Of a stretch of DNA of 64,000 nucleotides, positions 1 through 11,720 are shown piece after piece (the stretch's first letter is position 1; each line of letters opens with the position of its first letter). Position numbers and translations under genes: made by a program. This stretch comes from Diadema setosum (taxonomy: Eukaryota > Echinodermata > Echinoidea > Diadematoida > Diadematidae), in the NCBI RefSeq assembly GCF_964275005.1, contig NC_092702.1:2221001-2285000 (forward strand). Reading direction: 5' to 3'. The notes beneath the pieces were generated by a model. That model was not told where the DNA came from. It searched no databases and saw only the letters and a program-made list of their open reading frames with translations.

Positions 1-2330
1 CCCCCCTCCGACGGTAAGAACTTTTTTGCATTTGGATGTTGTAAATGGTGCAATTTGATGCATGTTTTTGCGCGTTTTATCGACGTGAAACAGTCCCACT
101 TGTTTATGGTAGCAGTTTATTTTGATGTAGATTATTATTGAACAATTTGCCTATAAAAGGGTATAATTTAGATACACTTCTTGTATTAATTCTTTTCAAT
201 GAATATCATGAACGCGACTGAACCCGAGCGAGCGGAGCGAGCGAGGGGGGAGGGGAGGGTGTGGGATGGGGGTGTCCCCCCTCCCACGATAAGAACTTTT
301 TGCATTTTGATGTTGCAAATGGTGCAATTTGATGCATGTTTTTGCGCGTTTTATCGACGTGAAACAGTCCCACTTGTTTAAGATAGCAGTATATTTTAGT
401 GTAGATTATTATTGAACAATTTGCCTATAAAATGGTATAATTCAAATATTCTTTTCACTGAATATCATGAACGCGACTGAACCCGAGCGAGCGGAGGGAG
501 CGAGGGGGTAGGGGAGGGTGTGGGAGGGGGGTTTCCCCCCTCCCACGGTGAGAACTTTTTACATTTTGATTTTGCAAATGGTGCAATTTGATGCATGTAT
601 TTGCGTGTTTTAACGACGTGAAACAGTCCCACTTGTTTAAGATTGCAGTATATTTTAGAGTAGATTATCATTGAACAATTTGCCTATAAAATGGTATAAT
701 TCCAATACACTTCTTGTTTTAATTCTTTTCACTGAATATCATGAACGCGACTGAACCCGAGCGAGCGGAGCGAGCGAGGGGGTAGGGGAGGGTGTGGGAG
801 GGGGGTTTCCCCCCTCCCACGGTGAGAACTTTTTACATTTTGATTTTGCAAATGGTGCAATTTGATGCATGTTTTAACGACGTGAAACAGTCCCACTTGT
901 TTAAGATTGCAGTATATTTTATATCATGAACGCGACTGAACCCGAGCGAGCGGAGCGAGCGAGGGGGAGGGGAGGGTGTGGGAGGGGGGTGTCCCCCCTC
1001 CCACGATAAGAACTTTTTGCATTTTGATGTTGCAAATGGTGCAATTTGATGCATGTTTTTGCGCATTTTATTGACGTGAAACAGTCCCTCTTGTTTAAGG
1101 TAGCAGTATATTTTAGTGTAGATTATTATTGAACAATTTGCCTATAAAATGGTATAATTCAAATACACTTCTTGTATTAATTCTTTTCACTGAATATCAT
1201 GAACGCGACTGAACCCGAGCGAGCGGAGCGAGCGGAGCGAGCGAGGGGGTAGGGGAGGGTGAGAGGGGAACCCCCCTCCCACGGTGAGAACTTTTTACAT
1301 TTTGATTTTGCAAATGGTGCAATTTGATGCATGTATTTGCGTGTTTTAACGACGTGAAATAGTCCCACTTGTTTAAGATTGCAGTATATTTTAGTGTAGA
1401 TTATTATTGAACAATATGCCTATAAAATGGTATAATTCCAATACACTTCTTGTATTAATTCTTTTCACTGAATATCATGAACGCGACTGAACCCGAGCGA
1501 GCGGAGCGAGCGAGGGGGGTAGGGGAGGGTGTGGGAGGGGGGTTTCCCCCCTCCCACGGTGAGAAGTTTTTAGATTTTGGTTTTGCAAATGGTGCAATTT
1601 GATGCATGTTTTTGCGTGTTTTAACGACGTGAAACAGTCCCACTTGTTTTAGATTGCAGTATATTTTAGTGTAGATTATTATTGAACAATTTGCCTATAA
1701 AATGGTATAATTCCAATACACTTCTTGTATTAATTCTTTTCACTGAATATCATGAACGCGACTGAACCCGAGCGAGCGGAGCCAACGAGGGGGGAGGGGA
1801 GGGTGTGGGAGGGGGGTGTCCCCCCTCCCACGGTAAGAACTTTTTGCATTTTGATTTTGCAAATGGTGCAATTTGATGCATGTTTTTGCGCGTTTTATCG
1901 ACGTGAAACAGTCCCACTTGTTTAAGGTAGCAGTATATTTTAGTGTAGATTATTATTGAACAATTTGCCTATAAAATGGTATAATTTAGATACACTTCTT
2001 GTATTAATTCTTTTCACTGTATATCACGAACTCGACTGAACCCGAGCGAGCGGAGCGAGCGAGGGGGTAGGGGAGGGTGTGGGAGGGGGTGTCCCCCCTC
2101 CTACGGTGAGAACTTTTTGCATTTTGATGTTGCAAATGGTGCAGTTTGATGCATGTTTTTGCGTGTTTTAACGAGTTGAAACAGTCCCACTTGTTTAAGG
2201 TTGCCGTATATTTTATTGTAGATTATTATTGAACAATTTGCCTATAAAACAGTATAATTCAAACACACTAGTCTTCTTGTATTAATTCTTATACACTGAA
2301 TATCATGAACGCTGTCTGTTCAGCAATCAA
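1..2330. repeat. ~275-bp tandem satellite array (about 8.5 units)
   Basis: The phrase AACGCGACTGAACCCGAGCG recurs near 211, 470, 743, 925, 1201, 1477, 1753 and 2028, so the period is about 275 bp, with one short unit of about 182 bp (743-925). Each unit holds a GCGAGCGGAGCGAGCGAG block, a run of G-tracts, a 12-bp perfect G/C hairpin, a TTTTTGCATTTTGAT stretch, and a CCTATAAAATGG box. The array enters the window mid-unit, so its left end is outside. Short ORFs inside are by-products of the repeat and not genes. Confidence 0.95.
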
Positions 2331-3197
2331 ACAGAAAAAGCATGCACACGAGGGTGTAGATAGGGGCATATCCCCTCCCACACGAAGGTGATTTTGCGTT
2401 TTCAGACCTGAAATTCAGCGATCTGGTGCAAATTTTTGGTGCAACACTTTTTCATCGAAGTGTTAAAATCACGGAATTTAGCTCTTATTCCGAATGTGCA
2501 CCATCTGTGCGTATGTATAAAGTCTAGTGAGGTAGAACTTAGGGGAAGGGGGATTCCCCCTCCCGCTCGCGGAGCTTTTGCATTTTTAGAATTGAAATAA
2601 AGCGATCTTGGTATAGCCACAGTCTACTTCTTTGCATGGCGGGGGGGGGGGGGGGGGGACAGGAAGAAGGCGTTGGCGAGTGTTATCTCCACTCTTCCCT
2701 TCCGATGGAGCTTGTATCTTTTTAAGGCTGAAATTGAGATATCTCGTATACGCATAATAAGCATATTTGATGGAATCAACATTTGGGTAATCAAAAAAAA
2801 AAATGATGGGGGGGGGGGGCTGAGGGAGGAAAGGGTCGATTAAAAGGGGAAATTCCCCTTATACATGAGGGAACCTTCAGTTTTCGGAATATTAGTGAAA
2901 AGTCTTGTGCACTCAGAATTATTCAGAATTTTTTTTAATCTAAAAAGTGTACTTAGCTAGGGAAAGCGGGAAAGAGGGGGAGGGTTTGGGAGGGGGTATC
3001 CCCCTCCCAAGCACGAGAGATTTTGCATATTTTGAATTGAAATTCAACGATCTGGTGCACACTTTGAGTGAAATATTCAAAAAAATATATCTTATTTGAT
3101 GAAAGGTTGCAAAGGAGACCCGCTTCATGTGCATGCATACAGTATACACGCATTTTTTTTTTCCGCCTCCCAACTCCTCGGTCCAAATCTTAGGGGG
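2331..3197. repeat. Diverged single modules related to the 275-bp array
   Basis: At about 2352-2430, 2535-2615, 2690-2750, 2820-2900 and 2960-3065 there are degraded copies of one module. It is a G-rich tract, a short G/C hairpin of the form GGGGATTCCCC, then TTTTGCATTTT, an ATTGAAATTCA-like stretch and GATCTGGTGCA. The same module lies at 7262-7370 and 11895-11960. It matches the core of the 275-bp unit, so this block looks like the decayed edge of the same repeat system. Confidence 0.75.
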
Positions 3198-3237
3198 GGC
3201 GACCGCCCCCATCGCCCCCCCCCTGGCTACGCCAGTG
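3198..3237. mobile_element. Right-hand terminus of a hAT-like element (left end outside window)
   Basis: The modules end in a C-rich run followed by CCTGGCTACGCCAGTG. Read from the other strand this is CACTGGCGTAGCCAGG followed by a G-run, the kind of terminus many non-autonomous hAT-like elements have. The 8 bases after it are CCCGGAAC (3238-3245), the candidate target duplication. The matching left end is not in the window, so the call rests on one terminus only. Confidence 0.55.
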
Positions 3238-3245
3238 CCCGGAAC

Positions 3246-3475
3246 TTGGCCGTGTTAGGCGACTACGTTATACATTCTTATATACCACTACGACTACCTC
3301 TGGATAGACAACCTTAAAGAAAATACCGAATACAATGCCAATCCCTGGAAGGGACAGGCGACTACAGTACGAATACATTACGACTACTTTACGACTATGA
3401 CTACATCTGAATAGATGTAAATTCTTGGCTGTGACAGACGACTACATTACGACTACAGTACGACCACGACTACGT
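3246..3475. repeat. Short imperfect tandem repeat (~80-100 bp, 3 copies)
   Basis: Three copies begin near 3257, 3355 and 3437 with GGCGACTAC or GACGACTAC. Each carries TACGACTAC subrepeats and ends near a TCTGAATA or TCTGGATA phrase. No coding potential is seen. Confidence 0.7.
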
Positions 3476-3639
3476 CTGAATATACAGTTATAAAGAGTAT
3501 ACCAAATTGCAGTATGCAAAGTCGTCTTCGCTGCGATATTTGTCATCATAGCAACAAACTTTCATGCTCAAAGCTGATTGGTTATTTCATGGCTGATGCT
3601 GTTGTAATTGCAATTACCGAAACTTACAACAATTGGAAA

Positions 3640-3870
3640 GTTAGGCGCACTTTTAACGGAATGGAGCCAACAACTCAGAAGCAATCGGCTTATTTGTATA
3701 ATACAAAATCTCACAAAACAGACCCAGTCAATTCAAATCCTGTTCCACTATCCGAACTCAAAGTGTATCCACTTCCTGCAAATATCATTAATGCGGAAAT
3801 ATTACAATAAGCAACCCATCTTTCGTGGAATTGGGGATATTTTAGAGGCCATCCGCTTGACTAACAATGA
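3640..3870 (+). repeat. Unclassified repeat, copy A (pair with 5408-5645)
   Basis: This segment aligns over its length with 5408-5645. Both run TGGAAAG(T/C)TAG, then GAATGGA or AAATGGA, CAACAACTC or CACAACTC, ATACAAAA, TATCCACT and a CCNNTTGACTA end. Identity looks roughly 65-70 percent by eye. A 98-codon ORF crosses copy A but not copy B, so it is unlikely to be a gene. The repeat class is unknown. Confidence 0.55.
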
Positions 3871-3880
3871 CACACAGTGA

Positions 3881-4238
3881 ACTCTGCTGCGAAAAAAAAA
3901 AAAACCCAAAAAACCTACGATACAAATAATGCACAGTTGACATTGGGTGAGAGGGTATATTTACAAAGACGCAACATGCACTAGGCGCAACCACATTTGA
4001 AGCTTGAAGTTTGAGGTTTATCAACACAATCATCCCACCTGCCCACGGGTGCGAAGTTCGGTACTATGATAGGCCTATACATAGCGTACATGCGTATTGC
4101 TCTATACTACACTTCATTATAATTATTGTCCTGCAGGGTTGGTCTATTCAGTTGCACAAAAGTCCTTCCCAAAGGCGCCCTGCAATATTAGATGTTGTTT
4201 AATCATAACTTTATTCAAGTTCAAGGCAGTGTGAAAAT

Positions 4239-4293
<55 letters not shown>

Positions 4294-5400
4294 ATTCATT
4301 TATATTTATCAGGGCTCCACACTAACTTTTATTTTTGGTGGCCCAAAGGCAAACATCTGACCTTTTTGGGTGGCCCGATCAGGGAAAAAAAAAAAACAGG
4401 TCTACCATTTCATTCAAAACGAATGGAAGGTTAGAACACGTACATGAGATACAAAAAAAAAAAAAACCCAACAACAACTAAACTAATGAAGTTTACAATA
4501 ACTTCAACACAAAATACATAATTATTTACCACATCACACACAAACTGTCATATATTAATCAATCAATCAAATATCAATAATATCACTGCGTTACAATGAC
4601 AGCAGTGGTATAATTATCTTCCGCAATATCAGTATAATAATTCTCATTAAAATAATAATGATGAAATAATACAAACATAATATGTTTATAATCCTTATCA
4701 TCATCATCGTCGTCATCTTATCTCATCTTCACTTCCTTAAATTTTCATTTGCCGCTATGCCTCATAATCACCCCCCCCCCCACGACCACCAATAATAATC
4801 AACACCCATCTATACATCATGGAAATACATAATGGAAATGCATGGTGCATTATGTACATACACAAATTAAGTATATACAACTGGAGAGTGAGTCAAACAT
4901 GCTGATACAAAGTCAGAATATCAAATAGTTGAAACGGGAAAAAAAAAATCGGCATAATCATATTCAACAAAGAAAGAGGGGGAAAACACACACACAAAAA
5001 GAGAGATAAGCCCATCTGCATTCATTGAAAGTGAGGTTATCTATCGGTGCTTCCAGATAATTATGTTTTTTAGGTCTACACTGTAAATTCCTGAGAATGC
5101 ATTGCTTTTTCACCAACATCACGAACTTTGATTTGCCTCCTAAAAAGTCTATGAACAATGATATCACCTTGTAGAACTTTGTATTTTAATAAAAACGACT
5201 ATTTGAGTTTGTTGGTGCTGATGAGCAATCGGATATCTGCCATTGGATAACACGCAGTGAAGTTATGTTGTTGTTGTTGTTGTTGTTGTTTTCTTTTTTC
5301 AACGCTTCTGATTGGTTACATTCATAAACCCATATCATAATACAATAAGTGTCCTATCGAAACATGTCCTAATTGAGTATACCTATACTTTAATCAGCGC
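3881..5400. other. Intergenic, no gene seen; (TA)n at 4242-4286
   Basis: AT-rich DNA with a 45-bp TA microsatellite at 4242-4286, A- and C-homopolymers, and a TTG run near 5267-5290. The phrase AGGGCTCCACACTAACTTTT at 4310 resembles the edge of a dispersed repeat, but no second edge is found. No convincing coding region. Confidence 0.7.
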
Positions 5401-5407
5401 TTTGGAA

Positions 5408-5645
5408 AGCTAGTCGCCCTATTTACGAAATGGACCCCACAACTCCGAGGCAAGTTAATACAAAAGCTCGCAAAGATTGAAAGATACCCATGAGGTAATC
5501 TATTTCAACACCAACTGAACTCCAATTATATCCACTCCCTCACTCCCTGAAATGTCACTAAGGAAATAATCATTACAACGAACAAACTATGCTACCAGAT
5601 TTGGTGATCTTATAAGAAGCAATCCATTTGACTATTAAAGTTGGT
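5408..5645 (+). repeat. Unclassified repeat, copy B (pair with 3640-3870)
   Basis: Diverged same-strand copy of 3640-3870, about 1.77 kb downstream. Shared anchors include AAATGGACCCCACAACTC, AATACAAAAGCTC and TATATCCACTCCCT. It may be a local duplication or two members of a dispersed family. Confidence 0.5.
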
Positions 5646-5649
5646 CATT

Positions 5650-6540
5650 GTACTCATGATGCTTATGAAAATTTTAAACAGTACAACACAGGAGTTTTCA
5701 CGGGATGAGAAATGCAGTTATAAATAATGATCTCTACTTGTGGGCACCCAATGGCATAATTACTGAAATATGAATTCATGCTCCTGTAATGTGAAATTTT
5801 AAACAAAACAAGGAAATGTCATATTTTGACAAGCAGTGTAAAGAAAATGCGGACCTATCTAACGTCATGTCTGAAGTGAGGCAACTTTAAGTTCTACGGC
5901 AAAGTAACCTCTGGTAATTATCTAAATTGTATTAATTAGTACAATATAGGCTCTTTTCACGATCTACCCACCTACTTTCCGATCCCAGTCTTTAACGTTA
6001 TACACAATTACTCTTCAGTGTATGATTCCATACCGTGTCTTTGTGAATATATTGAGCGAGTGAGTAAAAAACAGAATGACCTGCAATAATCTTCACATGG
6101 ATTCACATGTTATATGGAGGAGAGAGTTAATCGATAGACAACGCTGCGACTAGAATACTAATAGATTGTCTTTCCATATGACATTAAAAGACTCTTATAT
6201 AGTATCAAAGGACAGATGAAAGTAAATCAAGTAAAAGTCTGAGTGCATTTCTTTCTGAGGGACTATATAGAATGCATGTATTATACGCAAACTATTTAAT
6301 GCAATATTATTAACAGAGTAACCTAATATATCAATTTTTTTTTTACATACTATAACATACTGCCAAATCAATCGATTCGGCTTTGAAACATCTATTGGAA
6401 TCGTTTGTCTGCAGGGAAGACAGAATGATCTAGAAATAAAAGAAAGGCTGCTGAACAAGGAGCTTCGTATGAGAAAAAAAATGCACCGTTCTTGTTGGGA
6501 CGTAATGTACTTGCATGGTGTGATTGTATAAAGGAAAGGT
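5650..6540. other. 3' flank of the TRIM-like gene, no other gene seen
   Basis: This lies downstream of the TRIM-like stop codon on the minus strand and would hold its 3' UTR. ORFs here reading minus-strand SLLREMTT repeats are the shifted frame of the acidic-tail repeat at 6541-6720 and are not a gene. Confidence 0.6.
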
Positions 6541-6914
6541 TTAAGAGGTAGGAGACCCATCGTCATCTTCCTCAGTAGACCCATCGTCATCTTTCGAAGA
6601 AGACTCGTCGTCATCTCCCTCAGAAGACTCGTCGTCATTTCCCTCAGAAGACTCGTCGTCATCTCCCTCAGAAGACTCGTCGTCATCTCCCTCAGAAGAC
6701 TCGTCGTCACCTTTCTCAGAGAAAACATAAACCTCTCGGGGTGCGCACAGGATTAGGCAGGTTGGATCTGGAGCAGACAGAATGATTGATTCGTCTTCAC
6801 CGACTTCCATCTCCAGATCGGAAGCAATCTCTTCACAGTACGAGAAGAAATCGGAATCGTATTTCTTGATTGTGACGGAACCTTTACTGCGAAGGTCGGC
6901 GATGAAACAGTGTC
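6541..6914 (-). pseudogene. TRIM-like gene, 3' part: last propeller-like segment and acidic tail
   Basis: On the minus strand this reads GHCFIADLRSKGSVTIKKYD, later LILCAPREVYVFSEKG, then an acidic tail of five GDDDESSE-type repeats ending GSPTS and TAA at 6541-6543. It has no start of its own. It continues the reading frame that breaks off at 12628: joining the two host pieces across one copy of the 8-bp CCGGGAAG duplication gives an unbroken LDREGHCF. The 5.7-kb element at 6923-12627 therefore cut this gene. The tail is a run of a 24-bp repeat, which tends to vary in copy number. I infer that this was the C-terminal substrate-binding half of a RING-type ubiquitin ligase. A separate small acidic protein is the less likely alternative, because the frame runs upstream into the insertion. 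Confidence 0.75.
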
Positions 6915-6922
6915 CTTCCCGG
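6915..6922. repeat. Target-site duplication, left copy (CTTCCCGG)
   Basis: Perfect 8-bp match to 12628-12635, directly abutting the terminal CAACGGCGTAAATCC of the element. The sequence is part of the interrupted TRIM-like coding region. Confidence 0.92.
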
Positions 6923-7387
6923 CAACGGCGTAAATCCGTACTGAGGAGTGGGGGGGGGGGGGATGGTCACCATCACCACGATTACAAGCCCATAACCGGA
7001 CCGGCGCAGCCTTTGGGGGGGGGGGGGGGGAAGCTTGGTGCCCCCCCCCCCCCCACACACACACACGCACACACTTTACAGGGATCGGATGTCCCACTCT
7101 TTTGCATGAAATATAAAGTGGGAGAAAAGCGGCAGCAAAAATATGAAGACTTTTTATTCTTGTTGCTTTTTTTTTGCTTGTCAGATGACTTTTGGCGGAA
7201 AATCAGACCTTAAAAGTATGAAAACATTTTTTTTTTTTAAATACCAGTGAGAGGGAGCGGAACGACCGAACGGGGGGAGGGTATGGGGGGGGGGGTATCC
7301 CTCTTCCACACGTGGAAGATTTTGCATTTTTAGACCTGAAATTCAGCGATCTGGTGCACACTTTTGGTGAATTTTTTTTTTCTTTTC

Positions 7388-7782
7388 TTAAAGGGACTGT
7401 ACAGTACTGGTTGAGGTAGGGATTCATGTTTTGAACATTCCCAAGTGAGATAATGAAAAGCCTCTTATGAAATATGCAAGAGCATGTAATTTTAAGAAGG
7501 ATTCAACGTTTATTTGATGAAAATTGGTTTTCAAATGGCTGAGATACAAAAAAAAAAAAGTGCTAGTAATAAAAGGCGACATGCCCCAACTTTATTAGTA
7601 TCTCTTTGTTTCACTTTGTTTTTGGATATCTCAGCCATTTCAAAACCGATTTTCATCGAATAAACTTTTGATACCCCTTAGAACTGCATGCTCTTTGACA
7701 TCTCATAGAGTGGTTTCTGAATATCTCACAAAACGTTAAAAGCTAAATCTTCACCTCGACCACAACTGTACACACCCTTTAA
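7388..7782. mobile_element. Foldback MITE with TTAA ends, family A (395 bp), inside element 1
   Basis: Both edges are TTAA. The left edge reads TTAAAGGGACTGTACAGT. The right edge, on the other strand, reads TTAAAGGGTGTGTACAGT and continues TGTGGTCGAGGT, against TACTGGTTGAGGT on the left. The arms pair over most of the element (for example TGAAAATTGGTTTTCAAATGG against CCATTTCAAAACCGATTTTCA). It is absent from element 2, so it inserted after the two copies parted or element 2 lost this part. The TTAA target fits the piggyBac or Kolobok superfamilies. Confidence 0.85.
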
Positions 7783-8029
7783 AAAAAACAATAAGAAAAT
7801 TAAATATTCACAATATATTATTGAATGACTAAATCGAGGTATTTCAGCTCTTGCTCCACCTGTGCGACAACACTGTGAAGGCCTACTAAATAATGGGGCC
7901 TATCACCGGCGTAGACAGGATTTGATCTTAGGAGGAGCGGTTATGTGAGGGAGCGAAGCAAGCGAGGGGGGGGGGGAGGGTATGGTAGGGGAATTTCCCC
8001 CTCCCACGGTGAAATCTTTTTGCATTGAA

Positions 8030-11000
8030 AATTTTGACATTTTACAGTCCCCAAACTGTCGTTTGTAATTGTAACTATATTCTTCGCTTTGGAAATTAAG
8101 GGGGCGGGGGCGCACCGGGCGAAAACTGCTGGCAATTACTGGCAGCACCATCAGGAGAATGGCATAGCGATTAAATGCGAGCGAGCGAAGCGAGCGAGCT
8201 TGAAAATTTTAATATTTTACAGTCCCCAAACTGCCGTTTGTAGCTATATTTTTCGCTTTGGAAATTAAGGGGGGGGGGGGCGCACCGGGCGAAAACTGAT
8301 GGCAATTACTGGCAGCAACATCAGAAGAATGGAATAATGATTAAATGAGAGCGAGCGAAGCGAGCGAGCTTAAAAATGTTGATATTTTACAGTCCCAAAA
8401 CTGCCGATTGAAGCTATATTTTTCGCTTTGGAAACTAAGGGGGCGCACCGGGCGAAAACTGCTGGCAATTACTGGCAGCAACATCAGGAGAATGGAATAA
8501 TGATTAAATGCGAGCGAGCGAAAGAGAGCGAGCTAGAAAATTTTGACATTTTACAGTCCCAAAACTGCCGTTTGTAGCTATATTTTTCGCTTTGGAAATT
8601 ACGGGGGGTGCACCGGGCGAAAACTGCTGGCAATTACTGGCAGCAACATCAGGAGAATGGAATAATGATTAAATGTGAGCGAGCGAAGAGAGCGAGCTTG
8701 AAAATTTTGACATTTTACAGTCCCAAAACTGCCGTTTGTAGCTCTAGTTTTCGCTTTGGAAATTAAGGGGGCGCATCGGGCGAAAACTGCTGGCAATTAC
8801 TGGCAGCAACATCAGGAGAATGGAATAATGATTAAATGCGAGCGAGCGAAGCGAGCGAGTTTGAAAATTTTGACATTTTACAGTCCAAAAACTGCCGTTT
8901 GTAGCTATATTTTTCGCTTTGGAAATTACGGGGGGCGCACCGGGCGAAAACTGCTGGCAATTACTGGCAGCAACATCAGGAAAATGGAATAATGATTAAA
9001 TGTGAGCGAGCGAAGAGAGCGAGCTAGAAAATTTTGACATTTTACAGTCCCAAAACTGCCGTTTGTAGCTATAGTTTTCGCTTTGGAAACTAAGGGGGCG
9101 CACCGGGCGAAAACTGCTGGCAATTACTGGCAGCAACATCAGGAGAATGGAATGATGATTAAATGCGAGCGAGCGAAAGAGAGCGAGCTAGAAAATTTTG
9201 ACATTATTACAGTCCCCAAACTGCCGTTTGTAGCTATATTTTTCGCTTTGGAAATTAAGGGGGGGGGGGGCGCACCGGGCTAAAACTGCTGGCAATTACT
9301 GGCAGCAACATCAGGAGAATGGAATAATGATTAAATGCGAGCGAGCGAAAGAGAGCGAGCTAGAAAATTTTGACATTTTACAGTCCCAAAACTGCCGTTT
9401 GTAGCTATATTTTTCGCTCTGGAAATTACGGGGGGCGCACCGGGCGAAAACTGCTGGCAATTACTGGCAGCAACATCAGGAAAATGGAATAATGATTAAA
9501 TGTGAGCGAGCGAAGAGAGCGAGCTAGAAAATTTTGACATTTTACAGTCCCAAAACTGCCGTTTGTAGCTCTAGTTTTCGCTTTGGAAATTAAGGGGGCG
9601 CATTGGGCGAAAACTGCTGGCAATTACTGGCAGCAACATCAGGAGAATGGAATAATGATTAAATGCGAGCGAGCGAAGCGAGCGAGTTTGAAAATTTTGA
9701 CATTTTACAGTCCAAAAACTGCCGTTTGTAGCTATATTTTTCGCTTTGGAAATTAAGGGGGGCGCACCGGGCGAAAACTGCTGGCAATTACTGGCAGCAA
9801 CATCAGAAGAATGGAATGATTAAATGCGAGCGAGCGAAGAGAGCGAGCTTGAAAATTTTGACATCATTTTTACAATCCCCAAACTGCCGTTTGTAGCTAT
9901 ATTTTTCGCTATGGAAATTAAGGGGGCGCATCGGGCGAAAACTGCTGGCAATTACTGGCAGCAACCTCAGGAAAATGGAATAATGATTAAATGCGAGCGA
10001 GCGAAAGAGAGCGAGCTAGAAAATTTTGACATTTTACAGTCCCAAAACTGCCGTTTGTAGCTATATTTTTCGCTCTGGAAATTACGGGGGGCGCACCGGG
10101 CGAAAACTGCTGGCAATTACTGGCAGCAACATCAGGAAAATGGAATAATGATTAAATGTGAGCGAGCGAAGAGAGCGAGCTTGAAAATTTTGACATTTTA
10201 CAGTCCCAAAACTGCCGTTTGTAGCTCTAGTTTTCGCTTTGGAAATTAAGGGGGCGCATCGGGCGAAAACTGCTGGCAATTACTGGCAGCAACATCAGAA
10301 GAATGGAATGATTAAATGCGAGCGAGCGAAGAGAGCGAGCTTGAAAATTTTGACATCATTTTTACAATCCCCAAACTGCCGTTTGTAGCTATATTTTTCG
10401 CTATGGAAATTAAGGGGGCGCATCGGGCGAAAACTGCTGGCAATTACTGGCAGCAACCTCAGGAAAATGGAATAATGATTAAATGCGAGCGAGCGAAAGA
10501 GAGCGAGCTAGAAAATTTTGACATTATTACAGTCCCCAAACTGCCGTTTGTAGCTATATTTTTCGCTTTGGAAATTAAGGGGGGGGGGGGGCGCACCGGG
10601 CTAAAACTGCTGGCAATTACTGGCAGCAACATCAGGAGAATGGAATAATGATTAAATGCGAGCGAGCGAAAGAGAGCGAGCTAGAAAATTTTGACATTTT
10701 ACAGTCCCAAAACTGCCGTTTGTAGCTATATTTTTCGCTTTGGAAATTACGGGGGGTGCACCGGGCGAAAACTGCTGGCAATTACTGGCAGCAACATCAG
10801 GAGAATGGAATAATGATTAAATGCGAGGGAGCGAAGAGAGCGAGCTAGAAAATTTTGACATTTTACAGTCCCAAAACTGCCGTTTGTAGCTATATTTTTC
10901 GCTTTGGAAATTACGGGGGGCGCAACAGGCGAAAACTGCTGGCAATTACTGGCAGCAAAATCAGGAAAATGGAATAATGATTAAATGTGAGCGAGCGAAG

Positions 11001-11720
11001 AGAGCGAGCTAGAAAATTTTGACATTTTACAGTCCCAAAACTGCCGTTTGTAGCTCTAGTTTTCGCTTTGGAAATTAAGGGGGCGCATCGGGCGAAAACT
11101 GCTGGCACTTACTGGCAGCAACATCAGGAGAATGGAATAATGATTAAATGCGAGCGAGCGAAGCGAGCGAGTTTGAAAATTTTGACATTTTACAGTCCAA
11201 AAACTGCCGTTTGTAGCTATATTTTTCACTTTGGAAATTAAGGGGGGCGCACCGGGCGAAAACTGCTGGCAATTACTGGCAGCAACATCAGAAGAATGGA
11301 ATGATTAAATGCGAGCGAGCGAAGAGAGCGAGCTTGAAAATTTTGACATCATTTTTACAATCCCCAAACTGCCGTTTGTAGCTATATTTTTCTCTATGGA
11401 AATTAAGGGGGCGCATCGGGCGAAAACTGCTGGCAATTACTGGCAGCAACCTCAGGAAAATGGAATAATGATTAAATGCGAGCGAGCGAAGTGAGCGAGC
11501 TAGAAAATTTTGACATTTTACAGTCCCAAAACTGCCGTTTGTAGATAAATTTTTCGCTTTGGAAATTAAGGGGGGCGCACTGGGCGCAACTGCTGTCAGT
11601 CACTATCAGCAACATCAGGAGAATGGCATAGCGGTTAAATGCGAGCGAGCGGAGCGAGCGAGCTTGAAAATTTTGACATTTTACACTCCAAAAACTGCCG
11701 TTTGTAGCTATATTTTTCGC
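8030..11720. repeat. ~164-bp satellite array, about 22-23 units, in element 1
   Basis: The anchor ACAGTCC/ACAATCC recurs 23 times from 8044 to 11683, mostly 163-165 bp apart, with slips of 170-175 bp where a poly-G run is longer. A unit holds an ACTGCCGTTTGTAGCTATAT stretch, TTCGCTTTGGAAATTA, a G-run, GCACCGGGCGAAAACTG, the imperfect palindrome around CTGGCAATTACTGGCAG, and GCGAGCGAAGCGAGCGAG. Variant units (ACATCATTTTTACAATCC at 9872, 10364 and 11357; ACATTATTACAGTCC at 9209 and 10529) repeat as blocks, so the array grew by copying several units at a time. All small ORFs here are repeat artefacts. Confidence 0.95.

Noticed and set aside
6195-6728. 177-codon minus-strand ORF with SLLREMTT repeats
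   Set aside because: A shifted frame of the acidic 24-bp repeat. The other frame continues the TRIM-like protein.
8030-11720. CRISPR-like regular array
   Set aside because: The unit is ~164 bp and all of it repeats, with no unique spacers, in eukaryotic DNA. It is a satellite.
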